A stretch of 64,000 nucleotides of DNA from Colias croceus (Eukaryota > Arthropoda > Insecta > Lepidoptera > Pieridae): contig NC_059568.1 in assembly GCF_905220415.1 (NCBI RefSeq), forward strand, positions 10,912,001 to 10,976,000, written 5' to 3'. The position numbers and the translations under genes were made by a program. The notes under the pieces are model-generated. The model made no database searches, was not told where the DNA came from, and worked only from the letters and a program-made list of their open reading frames with translations. Shown piece after piece: positions 24,433-37,900 of this stretch. Position 1 is the first letter of the stretch, and each line of letters opens with the position of its first letter.

Positions 24433-25896
24433 ATGGGCTGCTTTGTTAGCAAGGACAAACTCACTAAGGAAGACATGGACTTCCTTAAGACTCACACGTC
24501 GTACGACGAAACCACCATCAAGGAGTGGTACAAAGGCTTCAAGGTAAAACACGTCGATATGTTATCCAAGCGTCTGGTAATGCCTTTAGAAATGATTGTA
24601 GTGTTTTATTATCTTTCCCATTTTGCAGCAAGATTGTCCTAACGGGCGATTGACGCCGGCGAAATTCGTCGACATGTACAAGATGTTCTTCCCTTCGGGG
24701 AATGCGGTCGAATTCTGCGACCACGTGTTCCGCACATTCGACATGGACAAAAATGGATACATTGACTTCAAGGTAACTTAACGAAAGGTGTAACATGTGA
24801 GAGCTTATTTGCGAATATTATTTTTAATGCAATTGCGATTGACGCTCCGTATTTTGCGAATGAACCTGTCTATAACCATGTTTGAGCTTACGAAGAGCCA
24901 ACAAGGCTTCCCTCGTATGCATTGTTGGGGAGTAAGCTTGTGTTGGTACACGTCGGTGTTTGCATTGTTGTAGGAATTCCTGCAGGCGATTCACGTTACG
25001 TCCAGCGGAACCCCAGAAGAAAAGCTTAAGTGGGCTTTCCGCATGTACGATGTGGATGGAAATGGGGTGATCGATATTCAGGAGATGACTAAAATAGTTC
25101 AGGTATGCATAATGTATTTCCATCGGGTGCACTGTTATTTTTAAACCTTTATCAGCCAAGATGGAGCGGTACAATGAAGTTATTATAATATGTACCTACT
25201 ATCCGCAGAAGGCTTATCATATAATAGCTTTATTAGGTTTTCTATAGAATTTTATTTCTCGACGTAATTTTCCTATTATATATTTTTATAGAAGCTTTGA
25301 GATATTTTCAACAAAAACATATTGATAACAATAGGTATATCATTACGCTTTCTACGAAAATCCATCATTAACTTGAAGTACCCATCAGATGTTTTGCAGC
25401 GGAAAATTGTATATTATTATAAAATAAACATCTCATTATTAGTATTTAGCAAATGGGTGAAGTATTTTCCATTTCAACTATAACGAGAAGTGCTTTTCTT
25501 AACGTTATTTCCGTATTCAATAAACAGAGGCGTGTCTTAGAATCTTCCGAGCCAATTACTTGTTCTAAATCGGAGAGGAAAAAAATATCAGCGATGAAAT
25601 ATTAAAATATAAAATGTTTTCTGTATTTTCTTTACGATCATTTCAAGCAGTAAATAGTTTTTGAATTCGATTTAAGACTTTTAAATCAGGATTAAAGCGA
25701 TGATATTCGCGTATTCCAGGCAATCTATGACATGCTGGGCGCCTGTTCAAGTAACAGGCCAGCTGACTCGGCGGAGGAGCGCGCCAAAAACATCTTCGCT
25801 AAGATGGACGAGAACAACGACGGGCAGCTCACGCAAGAGGAGTTCCTGAAGGGATGCCTCCAGGATGAGGAGCTCTCCAAGATGCTCGCGCCTTAA
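24433..25896 (+). CDS. Neuronal calcium sensor protein, CG7646-like (four exons, 186 aa)
   Basis: A Ca2+-activated, membrane-switch EF-hand protein of the NCS/recoverin family. Such proteins regulate membrane guanylate cyclases, kinases or channels in neurons; the partner here is unknown. Coding exons are 24433-24543, 24629-24772, 24974-25102 and 25720-25896, all joined in phase 0 by GT..AG introns of 85, 201 and 617 bp. The start MGCFVSKD has Gly2 and Ser6, matching the N-myristoylation pattern. EF1 is degenerate (CPNG, as usual in the family). EF2 (75-86, DMDKNGYIDFKE), EF3 (111-122, DVDGNGVIDIQE) and EF4 (158-169, DENNDGQLTQEE) have full ligand sets, and the protein ends KMLAP. The upstream acceptor at 24424 indicates a 5' untranslated exon. 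It lies 4.4 kb before neurocalcin on the same strand. From memory it is closest to Drosophila CG7646. The family is certain; the orthologue name is probable. Confidence 0.95.
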
Positions 25897-28800
25897 GCGC
25901 GTCCAGTTTCAGTCGTCAGCTCACTTTCACCTATATGTTGTGTACACGATAACCCGACGGCGTCGATAGTAGCCCCCTAGCTTCTCTACGCCATTTTGAG
26001 ACCCATTCGGCTATTATAATTGGCTTCGCAACGTTTCCTACTATCGAAGATGAGCGCCGGCAACTATTGATTGGCGACCTCAATCTTGTCTCATTACATG
26101 TACGAAAGTTTTAATAAGGCCGAGTCTACCCCGTCTCGCGCTCCCATGCCTCGACAGATCCGCGTTTCTGTGTCGGGGCGGCAATCAATACGACTTTATT
26201 TAAACGCAACTTATTTAAATTAGTGCCAATAGGCTTTTACACGTCCAAATCGAATGTCTTTCTTTCAAGCTTCCGAATTTTTGATAATTTTGTAGGTATA
26301 GGCGTACTTAATATACTTACTTAAAATATTAATTAAATAATTTCCTTAACTAGCATTTGTCGCTGTCGGATTGTCTATTCTATTGTAAGTGTTGTATCCG
26401 AACCATCCACGATTAGGCAGTTACTCCCTCAGAAAAGTTTTGTCTGATATACAAGTACGTACGATTATATAATGTACTGCACAAAATATATGTCAATCTT
26501 AATTTAATTACTAATATAGATACATTTAGCTTAGTGTAAACAGAATCGATGAGATTGCGACCAACCAAGTGTCTTATTGATCAATCTTAAAAGGCACTGA
26601 TTAACCGTGGATGCAATTTTAAGGCAGATTGTGAATAATAGTGATTCGTGAAGTTCCTAACGGGGAGATTTGGTAAAGATCTATATACAGAGCGATGGAT
26701 TATGTCGATAAATATTTGCTTAACACGCCTTTATGAGAGCTTTGTTTATTCATAGCCTGGGCATAATTATCACATCAATTATCGGAAGAAAAATAACACT
26801 GCGCAAATGCAATGAACACTTTAATGGCATAATGCTTTTTGTCACAAACAGCCTTATTATAATTTCAATTGTTTCTCAGACATAACAGATGAATTTATAT
26901 TAAACGACATTTTGGTATTAAGGTACTTCACAAAGGAATTCTAAATGATTTGGTCATCCAGCGATCTGCCTAACACTACTTTGGCCCACATTCGATCTCA
27001 TACTAACGATCTGATCTATTCTGTATTAATGTAAGGATAATTAGTAATTTACATTACATGCATTATACATTCAATCGATATCGGTGTTGTACTTCGTAGA
27101 TCGACGTAACTTGTATAAGGTATTCTCTATATTCTCATGTAGGCATTTCCATTTATTACTATCAATTTCGAAGCTGAATAACTAAGCTTCTATTTCTTTA
27201 GAAGTTACTCCTTTTCCTTTCCTCTTCCTACTGTGCCTTCTAATCCATTTGTAAATAGTTTGTTCCATTCATTTCGTTTCATTACTCGTCCTAGTTTTAA
27301 GTTTTCGTTTTCTGTAAATTTTGTTCCAATTCCATAAGCTCCTTATTTAACAAAATTAACACAGAACCAATAATTTAGTGTGCCCTAGTCCTTACTTGTA
27401 TAGTTTAGAGTATATTTTTATTAATAAAACTTGTTTTTGTCGATTGACCTAAACATGACATAATAGCGGTCGAATCATTAACATTATTTGGAGTGGTTTT
27501 CTGTGCACTATGAATTTAAAATCCGAATCTTTTAAATAAATGAATTACTATAAATAAATTATAAAATAAACAAATAATAAATAATTAAACACATTTATAC
27601 ATGAACAGAGATGTTTAATTTTGACTTTGATATTAACATTTGAGTGCAATATTTAACGCACAATGAATTTTTGTAAGTGAAAGTCATTTATTGTAATTTA
27701 TCTAACTATAGTGTACTGGAAACTAAATTCAACGATTTTCTAAATACATTCCACATTTGATACCATCTATTAACGTAGAATATATAAGCTAAAACAAATT
27801 TAGAAACAAACAATTTTTATTTTTATTCAATATTAAATTTAGAATTTTTATTAATATCTTTATTGCATTTATTCAGTTCATGTTGATCATAAAATATTGT
27901 TTATTTATCATCTTTAACATCGCCCTTATTTAATAAATCGTAAATAATAATGAACAAGACTAATATCAGTATTAAATTAAATTAACCACTTAAACATTAA
28001 TGTAACGTATTAAATACTTTATTCTTGTTTAGTAAATGGCTCTTAAATTTTATTTTTCCTTATTTTATTATAAGAATGATTGGCTGGAAAGACAACGAGT
28101 GATACAAATCAACCTAAGAAGGGATCAAAATAATCAATTCGAATTCTTGTATATAGTTAGACAGGGTGTCGTTAAACATATCAACAAAAGGAATTTTCTC
28201 AACAAACCCAACCTTAAACCTTGTGTATGTTTGACAGGAATAGATAAGTTTACAAGAAGATGGTTTAACAACATTTAAGAAATTCAATTAAAATTAAAAT
28301 TACAGATGTAGCTGAGCAGGTCGCAATTTGTTTTCCTTTATTTTGTTATGAGTATAAACTAATTTGGATATTAAATGATAATATATGAAATTAAAAGCAC
28401 AAATTTAACGTACATTGAAAGTAATTGTAGCTCAATAGATATACGTGCTAAAGTAATAGAGTTATCTGTCACAAAAAATCGCACAAAATTAAATATAAAC
28501 ATTTAGGCATGTAATCGAATGTGGTATCGACTTTCATTTTTCATATTTGCTTAAATATCTCTGTAGTTGTGTATTAAATATACATATTAACTACGAACTA
28601 AAATTACTAAAATAAAAATGTTTCAATGACTAAAAGGAATTGTATCAATTTCTTCGACCACTACATCATTAATTGTTTACATCAAACTGAGAATAAACTA
28701 TCAACTATTATTATTATTTTCTTTAGGAACATAGTGCCATCGAATTAATTTATTAATTACCAAAGATCTGTATCCATAATTGTTTTTTTTTTATTTTTCC

Positions 28801-30259
28801 ATGTTATAATATTGTTGCATTATTGTTTGAACTCCCTTAAGCTAAAGTCATATATTTTATATCACTTTTCTAAATGCTATTTTAAGAAAATAATTATTTT
28901 ATACCAGTCTCTGTCTATCTGTGTTTTAGCACAACTAACGTACATTCCTCCTTTTCTAAACTTTTATAATATTCATGTACGAATATATTTAATAGCACAC
29001 TATTAATATCTAACAATTTTGATTTGTATGTATTAGTTTATAAGGAATTATAAATTTCTATTGTAATAGAAGTTTCAAGCACAATTCTTTTATACACCTA
29101 TAATATTATTTATGTAGTACGTGTCATAGAATAGGTATACCGTAAGGTTAAACGTGTACTTCAAAAGTCGCATTATTTTATGTTAAAGGAATTATTCTTA
29201 TCGAACACATTCGTAATATTGCATCATTGATAAAGAGAACGAACACATGTTTGGTTCGTCGCATTTAAAAATGTTAAGAATAATTTTTCATCTTTTAATT
29301 AATAATTATTATCTGTCATTTATTTATAAAATAACATATTTCAGTTCATAGTTTATTATCTGTCAATATGTAGAATATGATATTAATTTATCATTGTCAC
29401 TTAATTATTGTGTATATTATTACGAGAAATTTATTTACGCGTACAATTGTAATTCTTTTAGAATAACCAAACCAGTGAGTGAGTTGTCAATTTGTAACAC
29501 AGAGCTATTTATTAAATTATTTATTAGGTGACAATGGTTCGGTGAATATAGCTAAATGATGAAACAGTATAAGACCTTGGATATAAAGGCAATGTTGCTG
29601 AAAACATAGTTAAAAAAGCTTCGTCATCTAGCTAGAAATGAGTATTTATTCAATTATTATGTATCTAGTACGATGTCTTGACAAAACTATAGGCACATAC
29701 TTCCAATGAATCTCTAAGTCTGAAACCAGTTTGTTTAATGAATCACTCGCGGTGTTGTAGGATTTTTCTTACGAGCGTCATTAATGTAATAGGCACTTCT
29801 AATAGGTGGAAACTACCATCGCTCCTCATCAATTCTCTATGTATTTTTTAAGAATACATATTTTTAATGATTCACGTTTTGCCTATTCATGTATAATATA
29901 CAAATTATAAAAATAGTTTCTGGTTTTTATCACAATCAACTACCATCCTACGTATTTTTCAGTTTATTTTATTTACATTTTGCTCATCATTTAGAACAAG
30001 TGAAAAGTATTCTCGTAATGATTACGAGCGTTCTTTTTCATGTGTTATACAGCAAGGTTTGTAATTAAAACATTCTTTTGATTTCAAGATAAAGATTGCA
30101 AGTGTCGTTTAAGCGTTGTGAGTTTATTTGTACACGACAATAACAAGTTGATTTATAATACCATTTTATATTTTAGGGCACAATATTTGGCTAACTAAAA
30201 GACGAAAGGTTGATTAAAACTCATATTATCTCTGCTGCGTAGAAACATTACAATTCAAA
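25897..30259. other. 3'UTR of the first NCS gene, then intergenic and neurocalcin leader
   Basis: The first ~300 bases after the stop are GC-richer than the rest and probably transcribed. AATAAA occurs at 27423-27428 among other positions, so the mRNA end cannot be fixed. An acceptor-like TATATTTTAG ends at 30176, so the neurocalcin coding exon probably begins near 30177, with an untranslated exon further upstream. An 80-codon frame at 28036-28278 has no recognisable features. Confidence 0.45.
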
Positions 30260-31941
30260 ATGGGAAAACAAAATAGCAAACTGAAACCCGAGGTTTTGGA
30301 AGATCTGAAACAGAACACAGAATTTTCAGGTAATGCACATAAGAGTTATTAGTCTTTAGAATTATGTATATCCTCAATTATTAGTAATTCATGGATATAA
30401 AAAATATCCTAAAGACAGTAAGGTACTTGTCAATATTTGTCAATAATTTAAAAATCTGTGAGTTAGATCACGCTAGATTAAACCACAAATACAAATTGTA
30501 TTTGTTTGTGATCGAGATTAAAACCATTAGGAAAATCCCCGAACGACAAGAGTATTCAAATTTTTATATATTATATACTAGTTCAAAGTTGATTCCACGT
30601 ATATCCATCTTTCTTCATCTTTCAAATACTTCAGTTAAAAATCTTACTGTTTCTAATATTATGGAAACTTGTACTTGAAAATTATGTTATTCACTATTGC
30701 TCGGCTAGATATTAAATTATAACAAAAGCCTTATAAATCTATATGCCAGCTTAATTATGACATTAAAATATAAATAAAATCATACGTAGTACAACAATAT
30801 CATCATCAGAACATTGTCCCTTAAGCGTTACCAGTAATGTGGGTAATGTGTCTTGTTTCGAACCCACGACTCGGTTGAAGTCCGAGGTCCTAAGTCCTAA
30901 CCACTGACCCCTACTGGCTAGCAGTAATTAGCATGCAATGTCCTGAAACTGACCAAATTATTTCAGATGCCGAGATACAGGAGTGGTACAAAGGATTTTT
31001 AAAGGATTGTCCCAGTGGGCATTTGTCGGTGGAGGAATTTAAGAAAATATATGGAAACTTTTTCCCGTACGGGGATGCTAGTAAGGTAAAAGTGACCAAA
31101 TTTTCTGGGGATTTTCATGTAACATGTGATATTGGTCGTATAATATATGTATTATGTATATATATATTTTGTGATTGAATTTTAATAAGTTTAGCTTTAT
31201 GTTTCAGTTTGCTGAACACGTTTTTCGAACGTTTGATGCAAATGGCGACGGGACTATAGATTTTCGGGAGTTCTTATGCGCTTTGAGCGTGACGTCACGG
31301 GGCAAATTGGAGCAGAAGCTCAAATGGGCATTCTCTATGTACGATCTGGATGGAAATGGTTACATCTCACGACAGGAAATGCTTGAAATTGTCACAGTAC
31401 GTATGATACGTTATTTTTTGTTATACAACCTCATTTTCTTCCCTTTTCAAATTTCCTCTCATGAAACTAAACAATTTATAAATTGTAAGCTATTTCACTA
31501 TGACTTTTATTTACTAAAAGGAATTATTAAAAAAGAAACACGTAATCATATTAAATAATAAATTCTTGAACTAAATAATCTGTTTTTTAACATAACATTT
31601 TCAATTTTCTTTCTATGAAACATTTTCAAATAATTAAAAATTATTGTAACGATAACTATGCCTAACTTTTTTAAAGAACGGATATCTAAATTCTAAACAA
31701 TCTTTTCAAAACTCTAAATGTATGAATTTTATATCTCTAATTTCAGGCTATCTATAAAATGGTGGGTTCCGTGATGAAAATGCCCGAAGACGAATCCACG
31801 CCCGAGAAACGAACGGACAAAATATTCCGACAAATGGATAGAAATAAGGATGGAAAATTGTCGCTCGAAGAGTTCATAGAGGGCGCCAAGAGCGATCCTT
31901 CCATTGTACGACTTCTTCAGTGCGACCCGCAGTCACAGTGA
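30260..31941 (+). CDS. Nca: Neurocalcin (four exons, 190 aa)
   Basis: A neuronal Ca2+ sensor of the visinin-like branch. Neurocalcins bind Ca2+, expose an N-terminal myristoyl group and move to membranes. Coding exons are 30260-30329, 30967-31085, 31208-31396 and 31747-31941. Intron 1 (637 bp) is phase 1, splitting Asp24. Introns 2 (122 bp) and 3 (350 bp) are phase 0. The start MGKQNSKLKPEVLEDL carries Gly2/Ser6 for myristoylation. EF1 is degenerate (CPSG). EF2 (73-84, DANGDGTIDFRE), EF3 (109-120, DLDGNGYISRQE) and EF4 (157-168, DRNKDGKLSLEE) are complete. The C-terminus is LLQCDPQSQ. As I recall the Drosophila Nca protein, the match is nearly residue for residue over the whole length, and 190 aa is the family length. 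A tRNA-like SINE remnant lies in intron 1, about 40 bases before the exon 2 acceptor. Confidence 0.98.
30842..30925 (-). repeat. tRNA-derived SINE head (tRNA-Glu-like) in neurocalcin intron 1
   Basis: On the - strand the segment reads GGTCAGTGGTTAGGAC (A-box-like), then a CTCGG/CCGAG stem with a 7-nt loop ACTTCAA carrying TTC in the anticodon position, then GGGTTCGAAAC (B-box-like, + strand 30855-30865). The T-arm does not pair properly, position 33 is C rather than T, and there are extra bases between the D and anticodon arms, so it is not a working tRNA. It is best read as a tRNA-derived SINE or tRNA pseudogene, and may still hold RNA polymerase III box elements. Confidence 0.6.
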
Positions 31942-34900
31942 TACCTCAAATATTAACCTATTCGACCGAGCAAACCAAACCACCTCGGTCCCCATTGCTA
32001 AGCAAATCTATTGTACATGATCACTTAACTGCTTGTAAGAGCTAGTGCGCGGCGTAAAGCATTACTGCATATAAAATCTTTTCAGATCGTTGTCCTGCTG
32101 CTTGGCTGTTCAAATATTCTTCCTTTGTGTTCGTGGCTAAAGCCTGATTTATTCATATCTTACTTTAGGTAATGTGAAATATAGTAATTTTACGTGTTAC
32201 GCTATACTATCTCTTTTTGCGATTCGGACATGACGCAGGAGCTGTGTTCCAGGAGTAATGAAATATGTTGTACGTGGAAAGTTAAACAAAAATATAAGAA
32301 AGTAGTTCCTACGGTACTGTATTCAAACGGTGCTTGCTGTATTGAAGTGGTTGCTGAATACTAATTTCCTTTATAAGTACTTTCGTTAAAGAAAATATTG
32401 TAATCGAATCGAAGGGAGTTCCCCTTCTAGCCATGGGATAATAAAAAGGTGCAGGTTTAGTGTGAATCGATGCAAATGAAGGGCGTGGTCGGCTTTTGTG
32501 TTGTTTCTGAATCGCAAAGTATATCTCGATACTTGTATATCATTAGTAATTTTTATTATTAAGTATAATATAATTAAGTAAAAGACAACCAGTCAACAGG
32601 ACAAAGGAAATGCGACTATGTTTAATGTGTTTTTCCCAATTATTATTATTGTAGTTAGGATAGTGATACCATTTTGTCCACATTTAGCGGTCTAAAATTG
32701 GGTTAAAAGCCCGCATTATCGAACGCAGCTTATCTTTCGGTCAGTTCACTCGTTATATTGTCTTCGATACTTCTTTCATAATTACATTATTCGATAGTAT
32801 GATGCAATTGTTTTAGCGTATTCGATGAAGTCTGTATATTATGATGGGAGATCTGGGCGAGAGTCTGAAGGACGGTCAAAATAGGTAAAGGCGTGTTTCT
32901 TCGGTGTTTGTCTTTGAGTGCTTATATACACAATACTATAGGATTTATTTCATATTTTTTATGATATATTATCAATAGATGACGAAGTTATCATAATATA
33001 CTGCTTGTGCTATTTAGTTATACCAAAACAAAGATCTGAAATTGATGCTTCTTACGTATCTGTAATTTAGTAAAGGAAATATATCCTGCATAAAACGAAT
33101 ATTATTCTATAGTTGTTGTTATATTCATAATATGAAAATTCGGAATCATTTAAGCAAGACAATAAAGTTCTAAACTCGACGTAACGAGTTGCACCTTTAT
33201 TTTATTTGATTATGTACACAAGTGCATTGCGTTAAAGTAGCAGTTTCAGAGCAAATAATAACGTAGCGGTCTGCGCGTGTCCGCGTGTCCGCGTGTGTTG
33301 GCAATGCAGTATCTAATTAACACTTATGACAATATATCAATGCTGTGTTATCAGAGTTTGATTTAAACACGGAGGCAAATGTATTCCGGAAAGCGAGTCA
33401 GCAATATATAGACATAGAGTTAGTAATGTTCTTATGAGAATTCGAGTAATTTTTCTATATACATTGTAATATTAGAATCGTTTCGTATTCGATGAATGGA
33501 TTATATTGCATTCATAGGTACATTATACCAAATCGCAAGTATTTACCCTGTGTGAAACCAGTTGGCACGGTTAGACTAGTGTCTTAGTGTCGGCGTAGAG
33601 ATGGGCGTGTTCATTATATAAATAAGCATACACTATCACGACGTCCATAAATATAATTTACAAGATTCCTTTCCTTAGCTTCCTTAAGGTACATGCCAAC
33701 TGTTTTCACTGGTAACGATATACATCACGTGGATCTGATAAATACGCTTTTATCTTGCTAGTCTTTATGGTCTATATAATTAATTATATAGTCTTCAAAA
33801 GAGTGCCTGGTATATAACCGATACCATCAATGTAACTAAATTGACAATTTACACAAATTTTATGCATCAGAATTACAATAATTATACATTATTTAGGATA
33901 TAATCAGATCCTTCTACACGACCTGAATTTACATTATGACATGCAAATATTAGTATACTGTTAAATATAATATATTAATTTATGATCCGAGACGTTCAAT
34001 CGCATAGCTGATATTATAAGGCTTAGTTTTAATGTGTTTAAATCTAATCAAAGTCAGCCTGAGTATTATTCGATTATTTGTAATTTGATTTGTAAGAATA
34101 TTGCGTACGATAAGTTTTATAAATATATTTTAAGAATGGTAAAGTGAGTCGTCGATCGAGGGAATAGTGCGTAGGCTGTTGTGTAGGGCCTTGTCGAGGG
34201 AATCGCGAAAGATATACAATTGATTGATAATAAGCTTAGTACAAATTGTATTGACAAACTTTTGTAGACTGTATAATATTAAATGTATAAAGATAGTATC
34301 GTTTTACTGAAATGTATTTTTGAACGATTATTAGTTAGATAGGTATAGATTTGATTCGTGACGACATCGTACGTTTATTTGCAGTAGACATCGCGATGTG
34401 AGCCTTAAAAACTGATAAAAAACATTGGATGCCGTAGATATATATATATATACTTTATTGTATAGAGAATTATTAATTATAGTTATTTTACATAGCTTAG
34501 AAATCGGCATATCACATGGAAGATACATAACAGACAAAATCTGAACAATATCGAAACCCTTGATCTTTAAAAACCCGAAATTGAATATTAAAATGATAAT
34601 CTAACAACAATAAGTACGTTTATACAAACTTAAATAATGTCTTCTGAATAGACTTGATGTGCTCACATTTTGTATTATTAATGTTTGTTATTTATCAAAC
34701 GTTTATTGAAGAAAGACATTTTAATAAGCATATAAGACTTGCTTATGAGTGTGAATTTTGTAATTATTCATTTCTTGAAGAAATTAAAAATTTCGTAGCT
34801 TTGCTGTGTCCGACGGCACTAATACTACAAAAATTAAAAAAAAATATATATATATTGATTTTTTATTTAGAATATCGATTAATAATTATATTAATGAATA

Positions 34901-37900
34901 TTTTTTAACGATTATTATGTATGTTTATAAATTATTTTATTATTCGTTTTGCTCTAGATCTGCTTTTTAATATAATAGATCTAATAATAATTTTAATAAT
35001 CAGTTTCATGTATTGGAACGCTTTGCGACATGCTCTGACTAGGCCTGACATATGCGCACTGTTGGTGATTGTCGACTCGTAAAATCATCATTCATCAATT
35101 ACAATTTTGACACATTTTACAATTATTTTATATGATTTCGCCTAAATAGCTTATGTAGATGCATTTGAATATTTTCGTTTTTAGTTTTTATTCAAAAATG
35201 ATTTTTAAATATCACAAGAAGTACTTAAATATGTTTTTTTTGCGTGTATGCTGTTTTTTTAAGTTTTGACGAGAAATAATTTCAATTTAAAGAACTTATG
35301 AATATTAATTGCTTTCATATTTAATTTAGCTAGTAACCATGTAATAAATGAATTCTATCATCGCTTTTATTAATATTATAATTATTTAATCTTATATTGT
35401 ACTGTAATGCACAATTTGATTTTTCGCACAACTAATATAATTATTATGAGTTCTTTTTAATAATAATGTAGCGCTGAGTTATATTGTTTAAATAATATAT
35501 TATGTGGAGGTCATTCTTTTTAAGTGAATTATGTTTCATTATTTGCATAGAAATCAAGTAGTGCAAACCTAACTAAAATAAACACAAAAATAAACATGTT
35601 AAAAACATCGATAAATTCATTTCTATTAAGGTAATATAGACACGATTAATGTGATAAATGTAAATTGTGTCTCACATTTTCTTCCAAAAAAGGATAATTA
35701 AAGGTTTCATCTATATTCGATAGTATAAATTTCAAATATCATGGTAGTATGTCAATTTAATTGAATGTAAAAATAAAACAAAAAAAATAAAATAAAATAA
35801 TGGCCATAATTTCTTTCTAGCTTCATGTTTATCGATTGTATTTGCGCCGATTTTTATGACAATGGATACATTAGTTGATAGCTATAAGTTTGAAAGTTAA
35901 ATTCCATAATATCGCGTCTTTCTAGTTATTGTGTATATCATTTTACTATTGCGTTATCTTATTATCTAGTCCTTAACAAAAATATTCGGCAAAAAATGAT
36001 GGTAAAGTATAGGGTTCAATTGGAAACACTTCGATGATTATTATGATTAAAAGGACACTTGCACTGCCATTGCGTACGTTTCATTTGATCTTATTTTGTA
36101 ACAATTAAATTTAATTATTATAAAGTAATAACTAAATTTATTTTTAATATTATGGTTTATACGTGTTGTATATAATATAGCTGAAACTATGCAATAAATG
36201 TCAGTACATTGTTATTATAAGCAATAATGTAAGTAGATCCTTCTTAAGTTAGGTATTGAAAAATAATAAGCCGTTACTTTATTTTGTATTTATATTTACA
36301 AGCAAAATATTTACAATACGTATCTATAGCTAAGTATACTTTTAAAACGAATATGACGATGTATTGAAAAATGGACCGTGTTAAGAGTGTATAATTATAT
36401 GAAATGTTAAATTTAATAAACTATAGTGTAACGCAGAAATTGGTGTAGAGAAATGTGTGTTGAACATTGTTTGACGACTACCTAGAGGGCGCTTTTTCTA
36501 AATTTTGTCTCTCGGAATATAGCGTACCTTCTCTTTTGGTTCATACTTTAATTATTAAAATGTGATAAAAAACAACATAAGCCTAACACGAAATTAAAAT
36601 GATAATCGACCCTATACTTCACATCACTTATTCAAAACAATTAAGTAAATACACATTTAAAGGCTTTTGCTATAAAAAGCTTTGCGTGTTGTTTGTATTA
36701 TAATATCTCAATTCACCCACGGATTCGAATTAGTTAAATGATATAAATCATTTAATGTTATAATGTAAAAGAGATCAATATTTTAATAGATAATTTTAAT
36801 CGCGTATCAATTGTTAGATGTTCGTGATAAATTTTATGAATATTATAGTTATCAGAATGTTCTAAATACTTTCCAATTTAATGGTTCTAAAGTATCACTA
36901 CTTCACTTCTTGAGCTCACTTCTAATATTCTAACTTTACCTCACGAAAACAACGTCTAAATTATATTAGTTACTAGGAAAAATTAACCTAGAGAATAGGT
37001 TTAAACTTCCTTACACTTTAATAATGTTACTATATATACATAAAACGCTTATACGTACAAACGCGGTAAAGGCGAGATTGAAATTAATAAATAATTCTGT
37101 CTGTGTAACATTTTGTTGACTGAAGACTGAAGTACGTATTTTGCGCACAAAAGCATGGTATATACGGTTTGGCAACAGCGCATTTCGATTTGAAGAATAG
37201 ATTCATTGTACCCAAAGCGTGGCAACGTCGCATGCAACTTAGATAAAATTCTGTGCGTTAAAAATATTTCAAAGCTTACCAATAAAATCATATTATTCTA
37301 AAAATACAAACGCGGTTGAAATTTATAATACAAATTATTATGAATAATCAAGAAATATACCATTAAAATATTTTATCTCGCCAATACATCTAATCGCCTT
37401 ACGTTGTAATATTATGATAATATTTCGTAAGTACATAAAAATGTTCACAAAATTCACCAGGCCATTATATTAAGCCGTTTGCTAGAAAATTTAACAGTAT
37501 TTTGATTCATTAAGGAAATTTAATTTTTTGTCTTCCAGTATATTAAGCTGTAGACATTTTAATGAGTACTTTAATTGGCCTTTATTCGTATCGTAGTTAA
37601 ATGAACATTTTGAGGTTAATTTTCTAGTATCTTGTTATCCCGTAGGTACCTATGTTTAGGTGCTATCACTGATTAATTACGTTAAAGAAATATACTATAG
37701 AGGATGCTTCATTAACATATTCTAAAGTTGATATATTCATAGACTATTATATTACCAATAATATTAAACGGTTATATCTTACAAGTTACAAACTATAGCT
37801 TCAATTTATCTCTAAACACCTAGATAGATATGATTTTGCTCCACTACTATAAGCTTAAATAATATTTTTCTCTTCGCTAAGTTTTTCTTCACTGTTTTTT

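Noticed and set aside
30842..30925. Functional tRNA-Glu gene
   Set aside because: The T-arm does not pair, position 33 is C and spacing between the arms is wrong. Classified as a tRNA-derived SINE remnant.
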